From Hymenoscyphus infarciens (taxonomy: Eukaryota; Ascomycota; Leotiomycetes; Helotiales; Helotiaceae): a stretch of 64,000 nt of DNA. The notes under the pieces were generated by a model, which worked only from the letters and a program-made list of their open reading frames with translations, made no database searches and had not been told where the DNA came from. How positions within the stretch are numbered: the first letter of the stretch is position 1; every line of letters begins with the position of its first letter. Location: assembly GCA_001414345.1 (NCBI GenBank), contig LLCB01000291.1, positions 1 through 64,000 of the forward strand. The letters are read 5' to 3'. A program made the position numbers and the translations under genes. Shown one piece after another: positions 1 to 10,602 of this stretch.

Positions 1-600
1 TAATAGATAAATATTTATAAATTTTATATAGATTTATCTAAGAGTTATAGTAGCTAAGCTACTATAACTTGCTAACGTCTTTTAGACCTTTATTTATAAT
101 ATTTAGTATAAAAGAGTATTAATAGATTTATAGAGATTAAATATAATAAATATCTATATATTCTATATAGATTTATCTAAGAGTTATAGTAGCTAAGCTA
201 CTATAACTATCTAACGTCTTTTAGACCTTTATTTATAATATTTAGTATAAAAGAGATTTAATTATTAAATACCTATATATTCTATATAGATTTATCTAAG
301 AGTTATAGTAGCTAAGCTACTATAACTTACTAACGTCTTTTAGACCTTTATTTATTATATTTAGTATAAAAGAGTATTAATAGATAAATATTTATATATT
401 TTATATAGATTTATCTAAGAGTTATAGTAGCTAAGCTACTATAACTATCTAATGTCTTTTAGACCTTTATTTATAAAATTTAGTATTAAAGAGTACTAAT
501 AGATTAAAGAAGATTTAATATAATAAATATCTATATATTTATATGTTTTTCTTAAAAGTTATATTCTAGTTATGTTTTCTTTAATAGAGTTTAGTAGCTT
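1..600. repeat. AT-rich tandem satellite with 25-bp palindromes
   Basis: Four tandem units are visible, each carrying the same perfect palindrome: 12-bp arms (GTTATAGTAGCT / AGCTACTATAAC) around a central A, at 44-68, 183-207, 302-326 and 421-445. Spacing is 139, 119 and 119 bp. Each palindrome is followed by a conserved stretch containing CGTCTTTTAGACC; in the fourth copy CG has become TG. CpA is absent throughout, so the array looks RIP-mutated. It runs off the left edge of the window and fades after about 540. No coding potential is seen. Confidence 0.8.
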
Positions 601-1739
601 AACTAATATATATATTTATATAAGAGTAGTCTAATTAGTAATTAGCAAAGGCGACTCGTAGCGCAAGTGAGGCTGTGCTGTCACTATAGCTGTCACACCA
701 GGGTTTTGACCCTTTTAAGGGTTTGTCACGTCGCTGTGACAGCGTCTCAAAAGGGGCAGGACAGGGGGTAAAAAGGCATGCCAGAGGTGGCCTTGCCCCC
801 CTCCCCCAGAACCCAATCTCGTATTCGTCGATCCGCTTCCCCTGGCTGCAGGTGCCCTGGCTGACCATTGAAGAAAAAACAATAAAGCGGAGCCTCCACC
901 CTTTACCAATACGAACTTATGCTGCAATTAAAAGGTTCATGATAGTGACCAAGTACCTACAGTACCGATCGCAGTCACCTTGAACTTGGAATTATCCTTT
1001 TGTGAAGATTTTGCAGATTTTAGCGCGTTTTCACCAAGGCACCACCACCTCGAGAATTGACCTGACAACGACGAAATCAAAACAGCATCTGAGGAGGAAT
1101 TGGATCTCCGTATGCTGTACCTAACTGTGTGGCTGCATACGTATGTACTCGGTACTGGTCGCTTTATTTTAGAACAGATTGGCGCGACTTGCAAGTGCAA
1201 CCACTAAGAGGAAAACACGAGAGAGGCATTGCTGTCGGGTGTTGTTGAGCTTGTTGCCACGGTGTTGAATGATTGCCACCAAAACTCTATTTCCGTTTTA
1301 CATGCCGCCTTTACAGATGCTTTTCATTGGTGTTCTGAATGGTGGCTGAGGTACAGCCACCATGCTTTCCCAAGGTCACGTTTTAAGGTTGTTTACTTCC
1401 AAAGCTTACTTCCATTGGTATGCGTTTCTACGAGCAATGCCTCATTCGTAAAATTGGCCCGTTCGAATTGTGGCATTTAACAAGAAGGATTTTGGGCTAG
1501 GAATCCCCTCTGAATCCTGACTCGTCAGCACGTGCCTCATGGAGTCGTAGCCTCTTTTTTTTTCACGAAGGGAAGAAGCGAGTTTGGATATTGAGTGCAG
1601 GAGCTACTTTCCACATTGATTTTCACGGTCATGCTTGTTTGCCAAAAGAATAACATCAATTCTTACACATAACCACTAACTATTCGCAACCCCAAACCCC
1701 AACACCCATTAACATCTTTCTAAACTGAATTACAATAGT
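601..1739. other. Gene-free stretch of ordinary base composition
   Basis: From about 640 the sequence switches sharply from AT-rich to balanced composition with normal CpA/CpG content. Only short open frames (under 90 codons) occur on both strands, without recognisable motifs or splice structure. The last 200 bp are the probable 3' untranslated region of the minus-strand gene that ends at 1740. Nothing else can be supported. Confidence 0.5.
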
Positions 1740-2598
1740 CTAAGCAGCAGCCTTCTTTGCCTTCTTCGCCTTCTTGGCCTTCTTCTTTGCGCGTCGTTCA
1801 AGAGTCTCGACCTCGATGTCGCGGGCCTCAACTTCATCGCGAGCCTCAACCTCAGCACTCAGGTCACGCTTGGCCTTCTTAGCCTTCTTCGCCTTCTTCT
1901 TTGCCCGTCGCTCGAGGGGCTCGTTGTCGTCGATGCTTCGTGCCTCATCCTCATCGCGCTCCTCGATTTCCAAGTCACGCTTTGCCTTCTTCGCTTTCTT
2001 GGCCTTCTTGGCCTTCTTCTTTGCTCGTCGCTCCAAGGCTTCATTGTCGTCACTTCGTGCCTCAACTTCGTCGCGTTCCTCGATTTCCAAATCACGCTTT
2101 GCCTTCTTCGCCTTCTTCGCTTTCTTGGCCTTCTTCGCCTTCTTCTTTTGGCGTCGCTCGAGGGTTTCGATTTCGATGTCACGGGCTTCGACTTCGGCCT
2201 CGACCTCAGTCAAGTCACGCTTGGCCTTCTTTGCTTTCTTGGCCTTCTTGGCCTTCTTCTTTGCTCGGCGTTCGAGGGTCTCGACTTCGATGTCACGAGC
2301 AACGGTCTCTTGAACTTCGACGACGTTGACATCTCTGGCAGCAGCCTTCTTCTTCTTCTTTGCTGCCTTGGCCTTCCTGGTGAAATTGTCAGTTCAAATC
2401 TCGATTATCTTGCTGCTCTGTGAAGACTTACTTCTTTGCCTGTCGTTCTTGCAACTCGACATCTACCACGGCCCTGGCGGCATTCTCTCCAACCTCCACC
2501 GATCTCAGATTCAAGCCGGAAGCGCTCTCCGAAGTTGGAGCAGCAACAGCGAGTGCAGCCACGTAGGCGAGAATTAGGGATGCGGTTGAAAAACGCAT
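1740..2598 (-). CDS. Secreted lysine-block/acidic-linker repeat protein, probable Kex2-processed precursor
   Basis: Two exons, 2598-2432 and 2376-1740, with a 55-nt intron (2377-2431; GTAAGT donor, CTGAC branch site, CAG acceptor), give 267 residues. I do not recognise a family. The start is chosen because it opens a clear signal peptide (MRFSTASLILAYVAALAVAA, then P-T-S). After residue ~55 the protein is a repeat of about 38-42 residues. A basic block of Lys-Lys-Ala triplets (six blocks, usually ending KAKR) alternates with a Glu/Asp-rich linker beginning D-L or D-V and ending L-E-R-R (five linkers). The four KAKR-D junctions and five LERR junctions are dibasic sites of the kind cut by Kex2 in the Golgi; cutting at both would release cationic and anionic peptides. 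Known fungal Kex2-processed repeat proteins and RiPP precursors share this layout, but none of their tailoring genes is adjacent. Alternatives: an uncleaved polyampholyte wall or matrix protein. The gene model is firm; function is unknown. Confidence 0.85.
1755..2375 (-). repeat. Internal coding repeats (Lys-Ala block + acidic linker)
   Basis: Within exon 2, five acidic linkers and six lysine blocks repeat in frame at roughly 115-125 bp. The lysine blocks vary in length by whole Lys-Lys-Ala triplets (for example the third block is one triplet longer and the fifth one shorter than the fourth), as expected from replication slippage of a 9-bp subunit. The linkers fall into two sequence types: one containing VEARDIE-VETLERR, the other EIEERDE-EARS-DDNE. 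Lysine codons are mainly AAG. Confidence 0.85.
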
Positions 2599-2728
2599 GT
2601 TGAAAAATTTAAAATACAGACCAGCTGATGTAGGAAATTAAAAAAGTGCACTAAAGAATAATGGTTGGACCGATGAGATGAATGCGGTCCCAAGTTTGGC
2701 TCATCTCAAATCTGGATCACTGTTCACC

Positions 2729-2734
2729 TTTATA
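2729..2734 (-). promoter_or_regulatory. TATA box of the lysine-block repeat gene
   Basis: TATAAA on the minus strand (TTTATA on the plus strand), 131 nt upstream of the start codon at 2598. It is the only such match in the immediate upstream region, so a 5' untranslated region of about 100 nt is implied. Inferred from sequence only. Confidence 0.45.
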
Positions 2735-2739
2735 TTCAG

Positions 2740-4067
2740 AGAAGCCTTCATGTGCTGTGTTATCTCCCTCTCCAGAAAGTCGAAACTGAGTGATTTTCCT
2801 TTCCTTCAAACGCATTCTTTCAGATGAAGATCTTAGATCTCTCGGCCCGCCTGAATCAAACACCAGAGGCAGGATATTCAAAACCTCGTGTAAACCTTAG
2901 TCTCTCTGAAATCTTCATGTCTGTGTGAACCCAACATCACCATTACCAGATTCGGATGCAGGTTCAGACAATTTCATCCCATAACCATCAATGCAAAAAC
3001 TTAGGCGAGCCAAGCATTCGCCGAGCCACTAGGGACGAAAGCTGTCCGTTCGCTGGCGAACGGACTTTTTGTGTGCTTTGTTCTAGCGTGGAACGAAGAT
3101 TTTGTATCAGGCCTCGGACAACTTTTGCTTGTCTTTCGGATCATGATACATGTGATATCCCGGGAGCCGCCTAGATGAAGTTTTGTTACGATTGGCTGTC
3201 TCCCACGACATGGTGCTGAATCTTGTTCATGGCGAGTTTCAGAAGCAGGGCCTATCGCTCTGGAGCCAGGAAACCCGGATTGACGGGGAAGTGGACTCAA
3301 CGTGGAGATCCCCCGTAATCCATCGAATTCCATTTTTCCATTGGCTGTGGAACTCTGGAAATTTTCCGTTGTCTTGGAATTTCAGGAACCAAACGTTATA
3401 TTCCCCAGCTTGGCTCGACACAAGCTTTCTTGGCTTGATTGTTAACGGGTCTCTTTCCTCCGCCATGCAAGGTGATGGGTTGAGTACTGTAGCTTTCGTT
3501 TATCTGCTCCCATTGGCTTTCGGGAACGGAGAGCCGCACCGTCAATTTCCTTGTTTTCTTGACTCTGGACTCTCGGGAGCAGCACGGGTCCTCGGGAGGT
3601 GCGAGAACGCCTGTTTAATTCGCCTTCTCTTGACTCAAACTTGCTCACAGGGTCTTGTTTGGTGCTGCTCGAGCATTCATTCGTGAATGGGTCGTCAGCA
3701 GACTTGTTTACAAGTTGGTATTGGCGTTTTGGTCTTGATTCGGTATATCCTACCGCATTTCGATATCACACTGATGGAACCCTAGCGGTTTTCAAGAGAA
3801 CCATGGTGAATGCTAAGATATTGTTTTGCCCTCAAGGTAGCAAAGAGGACGCCAGCCAGCCTAAGCGAAGAGGAGAGATGTACAGGGGTAATAGACCTTT
3901 ACGGTAAATTGACCGAATAGTCTGTACTCCATGAGCTCAGAATTGAAGTTGCACATGTTCAAAGCTCTTATTATTCAAAGGTGATGCTTCCGAAAACACA
4001 CATGGATTATTCATAGCAAGGGTCAATCACGTCACAAGAAGCTGACGCTTCTGCACTCTTTGGTGTG
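2740..4067. other. Intergenic DNA without a supported gene
   Basis: Balanced base composition. The longest open frame (3183-3686, +) has no signal peptide, domain, splice signals or compositional bias and overlaps other open frames, so I do not call it. The only striking structure is a perfect inverted repeat at 3044-3065. Confidence 0.45.
3044..3065. other. Perfect 10-bp inverted repeat followed by a T run
   Basis: Arms GTCCGTTCGC and GCGAACGGAC are separated by only TG and followed directly by TTTTT. As RNA this would be a GC-rich hairpin ending in U residues. It could be a structured element, a remnant transposon tip or chance; no gene leads into it. Confidence 0.4.
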
Positions 4068-4540
4068 TAGGGTTGTTTACTTTACGTAAAGCCAGACTTC
4101 ATTACTGTAATTCAGCATAATAACGCCTTTTACTTTAATACGTAGTATTGTTATACTAAGAATGCTAAGGCCTAATAGGAAACCCTCGCTTACTAGCGTC
4201 TTAGAATTTCTTACGCTTCTTAACTTCTTCTTCCTCTTCTAAACTATTATCGAAGATAAAACCTGTATATCTACTCTATAAAGATGCTCGAAGGCTACTC
4301 AACTTAGTTAGATTATTATCTAGAGCTAGTAAGTAGATAGTAGAGAGTATATTTAGACGCGATAGAACTGTTACGTGTTATTCTAAATCCTAATATCTTA
4401 AGGCCGAGAACTAGGCCTAAAATAGTATCCTCCTAAGCTTTATAAATTATACCTATATAATACTACCGACCTTGATATTTTACTTTACACTCTAAGTTCA
4501 ATACGGATTACTTCACGTAAAGCAAATCTGGGCATCCCTA
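4068..4540. mobile_element. Short non-autonomous hAT-like element (473 bp)
   Basis: Ends are TAGGGTTG (left) and, read inward on the other strand, TAGGGATG (right), both with a subterminal TTTACGT motif. The flanks TTGGTGTG (4060-4067) and TTAGTGTG (4541-4548) form an 8-bp target duplication with one G/A transition, the length typical of hAT transposases. The interior is AT-rich with no reading frame, so it would have needed a transposase in trans. The element at 63260-63939 has nearly the same termini, suggesting one family. Confidence 0.7.
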
Positions 4541-4548
4541 TTAGTGTG

Positions 4549-5072
4549 CCATTCTTTACGCCTAAAGAAAAGCTTATAGTGTTTATTCTTCATGCTATAG
4601 CATAACATGGAAATGGCGCTTCCCGAGTGGCCTTATCGTAGACTCGGGTGCAAAAAAAATGCATTGACCATGGGGAACGAGGTCCCGGCGCAGAAAAAAG
4701 GCGCAACTACTGGTTTAATTCCGATACCTGCCTTGGGCATTCTCCAGGCCTGGTCTTGACTTTATGACTTCACATCTGACTTCAAATTAATAGATCCGAT
4801 ATTCAAACAACATTCATCTTTTCACACGATTTCAGAGTCATGATTCCTGATTTCGAGACAGGTGGCTGAGTATCATCTGAATTCCTCAGTGCCTCAACTT
4901 CCGAGCGCATTTCTTCTGACAAGTTGTATGGCGGTAATGCTATCGGTATGCTATGATTTTATGTGTTTGAGAATAATCTGTTTTCAAAAGAAAATCTCAT
5001 CTTTGCTTTTTTCCAGACTTGTCAAGACTGCATAATAGTGACATTTCTATCAGGAAACTCCCAAAGCCCCAT
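4549..5072. other. Intergenic, downstream of the decarboxylase gene
   Basis: Mixed-composition DNA between the short hAT-like element and the stop codon of the decarboxylase gene. It includes that gene's 3' flank. No supported gene, repeat or regulatory signal is visible. Confidence 0.4.
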
Positions 5073-7106
5073 TTACTTTGCAGCCCCAGCGGCAGCAGCC
5101 ATCTTTGCTCTAGCAATCTCAAGTTGTCTCGTCAATCTCCAAGGATAGTCGAATTGATCCATAACAATTTCACACAACTGACAGAAAGTTAGTCGATCGA
5201 CCTTCGGCTCCAATTTCAAATTGTTTTGTCCTCCGACTTACCTGTATAGACTTTCCGGCAGCAAACTCCTCGTTCCCAAGGACCTTCTCTAATTCTTCGA
5301 CTGTGGTACACTTGTAGCTTGAACTCTTGATTCCAGTCTCTGTTCGCGCTCCAAAGAACTCGAGCATCTTTTGATGATCCCATAACATGCTCACGTTATT
5401 GTAATCCTGTTTCGGGCCATTGATAGCTCTCTCAATTGAGTATCCATTGTTGTTGATGACAAAAATGATAGGTGTGAAGCCAAACCGAATGTAAGAGCCA
5501 ATCTCTTGGACCGTCATTTGAAGAGAGCCTTCTCCCACAATCAAAACCACACGACCTGGATTCTTCATTTCCTTAGCTGCAACAAGGGCACCGAGACAAG
5601 CACCGACTGTGAACCCGATTGAACTCCAGAATATTTGGGTTATGTATTGGGTATTTTTGGGGAAGGTGGCATCAGGCATACCAAATTGAGCGGTGCCGGA
5701 TTCTGCGAGGACGATATCATTTGGCTTTAGGAAACGTCCAAGTCGTTGCCAGGTGTATGATTGCTCGATGGGGCCGGCCGTTGAGCTATTTAAGAGCGGT
5801 GCCTATTTATTTGTGAGTCAACCTGAGTGGAAAAGGTTGGAAAATGCATACCTCAAGCTTCTTGGATTTCGAGGGTCTAGGGAGGTTGTATTCTGAAGGC
5901 ACCTTTCTCAACTCCTCAACAAGCTGCCGCAGAACTGGCAAAAAGTGAACACCTTCAAATTTCTTTTCCCGAACTTGGACAAAATCATGCCCAAGAGACA
6001 CAAGATGGGCGTCCTTGATATCACGAGTAAAACCTCCAGTGTTGGAATCTGAGAGGAGAGGACCGATATTCAGGACAAGATCGGAGCTGTGGATTGCATC
6101 CGCGATTCCATCGAACGAAGCTTCTCGGAATTAGCAAGGGGAAAAAGTGTAGATGGAATGGACAGTGGGTCTCACCGATGCCATTGAATACACCTCCATA
6201 GGTCGGATGAGTCTCATCAATAACTCCCTTTGACAGTGGAGTCGAGAAACTCTGAAACTGCGTCAAGTCAACCAATTCTCTCGTTAACTCCCTGCCACCA
6301 TGTCTGATAGCCAGCACATCAACTACAACAACAGGGTTCTCAGCACTCTTGATCAAGTCCACGACTGATTTCACAATCTCCTTTTCTACTTCCTCACTCT
6401 CATTTCTGATAGTGGTATCAAGTGGCGTCTCGAGTCTTGAAGCATCAAGCTGTACAAAAACGACGTCCGTGGGGATATATATAAAAACCGGCAACTTGCT
6501 CTTCACACCCTCGATAATTACCCGGTCGATTTCCGAAGCCATGATAGTGTCATCCATCAAGAAGGTGTGAGTTTTTCGGATCGGCTCAGACATGCCAACA
6601 TAGATCCCATGGTCCATTCCAGGATACATAGTATGATGGATAAGAGCTTTCGCCTTTTGAACTGGACAGAACCATCAACAAAGACTCATGAATTCACCCG
6701 GAAAATAACTTACTTGGTCTAGCCGTCATTCCCACCAAGTGAATCATCCCGGCATGCTCAGCACGAGCTCCAGCAACACCATTCATTGCCGATAACTCTC
6801 CAACCCCATACGTCGTCAGCAACGCGGCTGGTTTCCCTCTGATCCTCGCATATCCATCAGCAGCATAAGCTCCATTCAACTCATTACAAGTACCCAGCCA
6901 AGTGAGTTCCGGAACCTCATAGATCTGATCCAAAAGGTAGACTTTCATTCATGTCAGTCAGTGAGCTCTTACAAACGGAATCCCATGCCGAGAATGTAGG
7001 AAAGAGCTTACTTACGGTTGAAATCCCCGGGAACACCAAAGACATGTTCAATACCCAGAGAAGCCAGACGCTTCCAGATATAAACGCCCACAGGAACTGT
7101 CGACAT
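5073..7106 (-). CDS. Thiamine-diphosphate-dependent pyruvate (2-oxo acid) decarboxylase
   Basis: Six exons (7106-7016, 6941-6714, 6661-6176, 6123-5852, 5802-5242, 5177-5073) joined by 49-74-nt GT..AG introns give 580 residues, close to the family's ~565. The PDC family converts pyruvate to acetaldehyde and CO2 in the cytosol. Residue numbering matches the yeast enzyme: Asp28 in PGDF, Glu51 in CNELN, His115-His116 in the HH motif, and Glu483 in NNNGYSIE. The cofactor/Mg motif is present as GEGS at 449-452 followed by VINNN, so the usual Asp is Glu. Starting at 7106 gives the expected short N-terminus with a full Asp28 region. The fourth exon has a tandem acceptor (GAGAAG), so one Glu may be optional. 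Filamentous fungi have several paralogues, some acting on phenylpyruvate or indolepyruvate, so the exact substrate is not certain. The next gene upstream on the same strand (subtilase) is unrelated. Confidence 0.93.
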
Positions 7107-7568
7107 GATGTGCTTTTTTTTTTTGATTGGTGATGGGGCAAGTAGTTAGTTGTATGAATGGAATGGCAGGGTGAAAACGCGGGGCAAGCCCCCCATTTTG
7201 GGAGTTGTCTTTGGCCGGTTAGTTGCGGGCTAATAGGTAGTAAGCCCGCGAGACCCGACCACCACATTCCGCTGTTTTTTGAAGGGCGCCTACAAGTTAG
7301 CAATTTCCTGGTCTTACACCAGTATATATTCTTGAAAGTTTTGTTCTAGTTATACCCCCTTTTATCTCGGGAACACTCGGTTAGGTTGTGCTCCAGCAGC
7401 GGAGAATATAGTACGTAGTGCAACCTTCACCACTACAGGCATACTTCGGTCTTTCTTGGCATGGTTCTCTTAAGTCTCCTGAACAATCGCATGCATGAAC
7501 ACCGGTGTGCATGAAAGCTCTGTGTATTCCATTTCGATTCAAAATTATAATCAAGTCACATCGATTGA
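7107..7568. other. Intergenic: decarboxylase promoter and subtilase 3' flank
   Basis: Contains a poly-A/T tract just upstream of the decarboxylase start (T run at 7114-7125) and otherwise no gene. Both flanking genes read leftward, so this interval must hold the subtilase terminator and the decarboxylase promoter. No clear TATA box was found. Confidence 0.4.
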
Positions 7569-10500
7569 TCACTTCTTCAACGGTAAAACCTTAATCTCAG
7601 GTGTCTGGAAAACATCCCAATTATCCGAGTGAGTTGGTTCCCCAAACGGAAACAAAGCCGCAAACCGCATCTTATACTTCCCAGGTGAGATTTGAGTTCC
7701 ATTCGCCAGTCGGCCAAGCCACCATAACTCAGTACCATACCGTCCACTAATATCCCTCGGAATATTATTTAGAGGAAGACTGAGAAGATCATTCACATCA
7801 TCCTTGCTAGGATCAAAAGCCACTGAACCAGAAGCTTCAGACCAACTGGTTGCTGATCCAACATACCCAGCTTGGCCAACGACCGGGGGATATTTCCAGT
7901 CTCGCTCAGCCCAATTTTCATTGAAGATATCCCATCTCAATTCCCTGGTCGCATACATCATGCGGGTATACAGATTCGGGAAGTCTTGGATCGCGCCCAA
8001 GTCGAAGGTAAAATTGCTTTTGGTGGCTATAGGAATTTCTTCCGGCGTAGAAAAGATTCTTGGGAATCCAATTGGGTACTCGAACATGATGCCAAGATCC
8101 TTAGACAGGTCGGCACCAAGACCAAGGTATGGAATGCCCAAAGTCTCATTATTGCTACCCTTAATGAGTACCTTTCCACTATACACGGGCAACTTGGTGG
8201 CGTCCAACCCTTGTGGATACATGAAGTTGAACTGGGCGGTCTTGGTCTCACCTGGGTTGACAGTGAAAGTGCCAACAGGGAATGAGATACTTGGGGACAT
8301 CTTGGAAGGTGTGAAAATAACGTCCTCGAACCAGCCAACTCGTGGTGTACCCGAAATTTCTGGATCGGTCACGTATGTTTCCATACCGCCAGATTCTTGG
8401 GCCTCGAATGTGTAGGTGATAGGATTAGTGCCTTTATTGGATATGTCGACTTGGTGGTAGCGACTGAAGTAATGAGTGTCATTCAAGGCGAACTTTGAGA
8501 ATGACAAACTAGTGTCGTATTCTAAAATCTTGACGGCATTGATGAGACCTGTTCCAACTTGAGCAACTGATGCCAAGAAACCATAGTCGGTTCCTTGCTC
8601 GTTCCCATCATCCCAACGTATAGCTTCCCCGGAGGAAATGATACGCATAGCTAGATCTTTCGCAAATCCAGCGCCATGGGTCTTTCTACCACCGTGTTTG
8701 CTGATGTATAGAGCAGCTACACCAGCAACATAGGGGCAGGCCATCGATGTTCCGCTTAGTTCGGCCCAGCCACCGCCGACATAAGATGAGAATATTTGTC
8801 CTCCTGGCGCTGCAGCATCAGGCTTAATGAACAACTCGTTGGTAGGACCAATTGTAGTGAAAGAGCTAGCTGCCCCTCCGCTGAGTCCGTTTGGAACACC
8901 AATAATCCTTTGAATGGGGTTCACCGAGAAGTCTGCGGTGACATTACCGCCTGCCTTGATCGTTCCAATGATAGCGGCACCAGCTTCAGCAGTAATCGAT
9001 GCAATTAGAGGAACGTCAATAGTTGATCCAGGAATGACTAAAGGGCTCTCGTTATTGTAGACCAACAAGTGCGAGGCGTTGAAAGCGGCAACGTTTGCTT
9101 GCTTTTGGGCGAAATTGCATCCTCCTCGGCGTACTAGCACAACCGTATTGGAAAGGTTAGGTGTGCTAGTAGGAAGGGGCGAGCATGCATCGTCCACAAT
9201 TGTCGTGTCCAAGGTAAGGGGATTAATGGGCCACCCTTTGACTTCGGAAGGATACCACTCGCCAGCAGTTCGATAGGCGACGTAGCTTTCGTTAGAGTAC
9301 TGGTCTAACTTGAATGTGGCGATAAAAGAAGGCGCCATAACTACATCGGCTTCGACAGAAGCAATTGCGAGAACATGTTCACCAGAAGAACCACTGCTGG
9401 CCGCATACGGACCAGCTTGTCCATCATTCGCGGCTGAGATCGTGACTACAACTCCTTGATCCACGAGTCTTGAGGCAACGACAGCCCAAGCGTTATCAGT
9501 CCACCCATTGAGTCCACCAATGGAAGATGTAATGACGTCGGCCTACGAGTTAAGATGTTAGCGAAAGTACCCAAATATGAATGCCAACTACAGTGTTAAC
9601 GTACACCGGCATCATACGCCATGAGGAATGCATCGATGAGTGTTTCTTCGTCCGTGGAAGCAGCCTGGGTAAAGACTTTGTATGACAACAGGGTCACCTC
9701 AGGGGCTACTCCAGTAAACCTACAGAGATTAGCACACTTATGTGTGGAAGAGTAAGAAGTGGCCATCGATCACCTACATGTCGGTTTTGCCAGCGATGAT
9801 GCCAGAAACATGAGTTCCATGACCCTGATAATCGAGGGGATCTGCGTCGGGCTGTTTCTGGTCCTCATTCTCAGGCCAGTCTACAAGTAATAGTGGTAAG
9901 AAGGATATTAATAAAGAAGGGTGGCATTGGCTTACTTCCATCCCCAACTAGATCATATCCGCCAGCGACTTTAAAACCAGGTCCAAATGCTCCGCCAAGC
10001 TGAGAATTGTCAGTCTACACTCAAGAATAAGAGTTGAGTAAAAAGACAAACCGCGCGATGAGTATAATCCACTCCTGTGTCTACGACAGCCACGACAACA
10101 CCCTGACCCAATATGCCGGCAGCATGGAGTTTGTCAACTCCTGTCATGTGGTGGATAGAATAGTTGGTTCCAGCCGCATCCTCACTGAAAGCCCGCGAGG
10201 GAACGGCAGGATCCAGCATGATTTTCTTTGACATCCATGCCTGCGAAACAGCTTCTATGGAAGACAGAGTGTCAATATTCTCAGTCTGTGCTTCCACTGC
10301 ACAACCTTTGAAAATATCGCTGTCGAACACCTTGAGAACTTTCGTGCCCGCTTTGGCGGCAATATCTCCGGCGACGACATGCACATCGGTGCCCTGTTCA
10401 TATTAAGCATATATCAAGATGTATGTGAGCAGGAACTAACCTCAGTAAACTCAACAATGAATCGTTTCGGCTCGACTGCTGTCTTTCTATCGACCTCGGT

Positions 10501-10602
10501 AGGAGCCGTTGAAATATTGTCTCGCCGCCACAGGTGAGGACTCTCGAGCCCAAAGCTACCGCCGACAACGGACAAACCAAGGAAGACAGAAATGAGACGC
10601 AT
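7569..10602 (-). CDS. Secreted subtilisin-like serine protease (S8) with inhibitor I9 and PA domains
   Basis: Six exons (10602-10441, 10393-10052, 9999-9936, 9880-9778, 9719-9605, 9542-7569) with 47-62-nt introns give 919 residues. The start at 10602 opens a signal peptide (MRLISVFLGLSVVGGSFG); an in-frame ATG 45 nt upstream would bury it. Residues ~45-125 look like an I9 propeptide (RFIVEFTE). The catalytic domain shows Asp159 (VVDTGVDYTH), His210 (GHGTHVSG), oxyanion Asn301 (SAAND) and Ser528 (LSGTSMACPYVAG), so the triad is intact. A protease-associated insert lies at about 374-460 (VLVRRGGCNF), and a long C-terminal Fn3-like region follows, as in large secreted fungal subtilases of the minor-extracellular-protease type. 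It would degrade extracellular protein for nutrition or host interaction. Regulation is not evident. Family assignment is secure; the substrate is unknown. Confidence 0.94.

Noticed and set aside
1774..2313. Long plus-strand open frames of 179 and 142 codons opposite the lysine-block gene
   Set aside because: Shadows of the repetitive AAG/GCC codons on the minus strand. The minus strand has a signal peptide and a consensus intron; these frames have neither.
3183..3686. Plus-strand open frame of 167 codons
   Set aside because: No domain, signal peptide, splice or promoter evidence, overlapped by antisense frames, and amino-acid make-up looks random.
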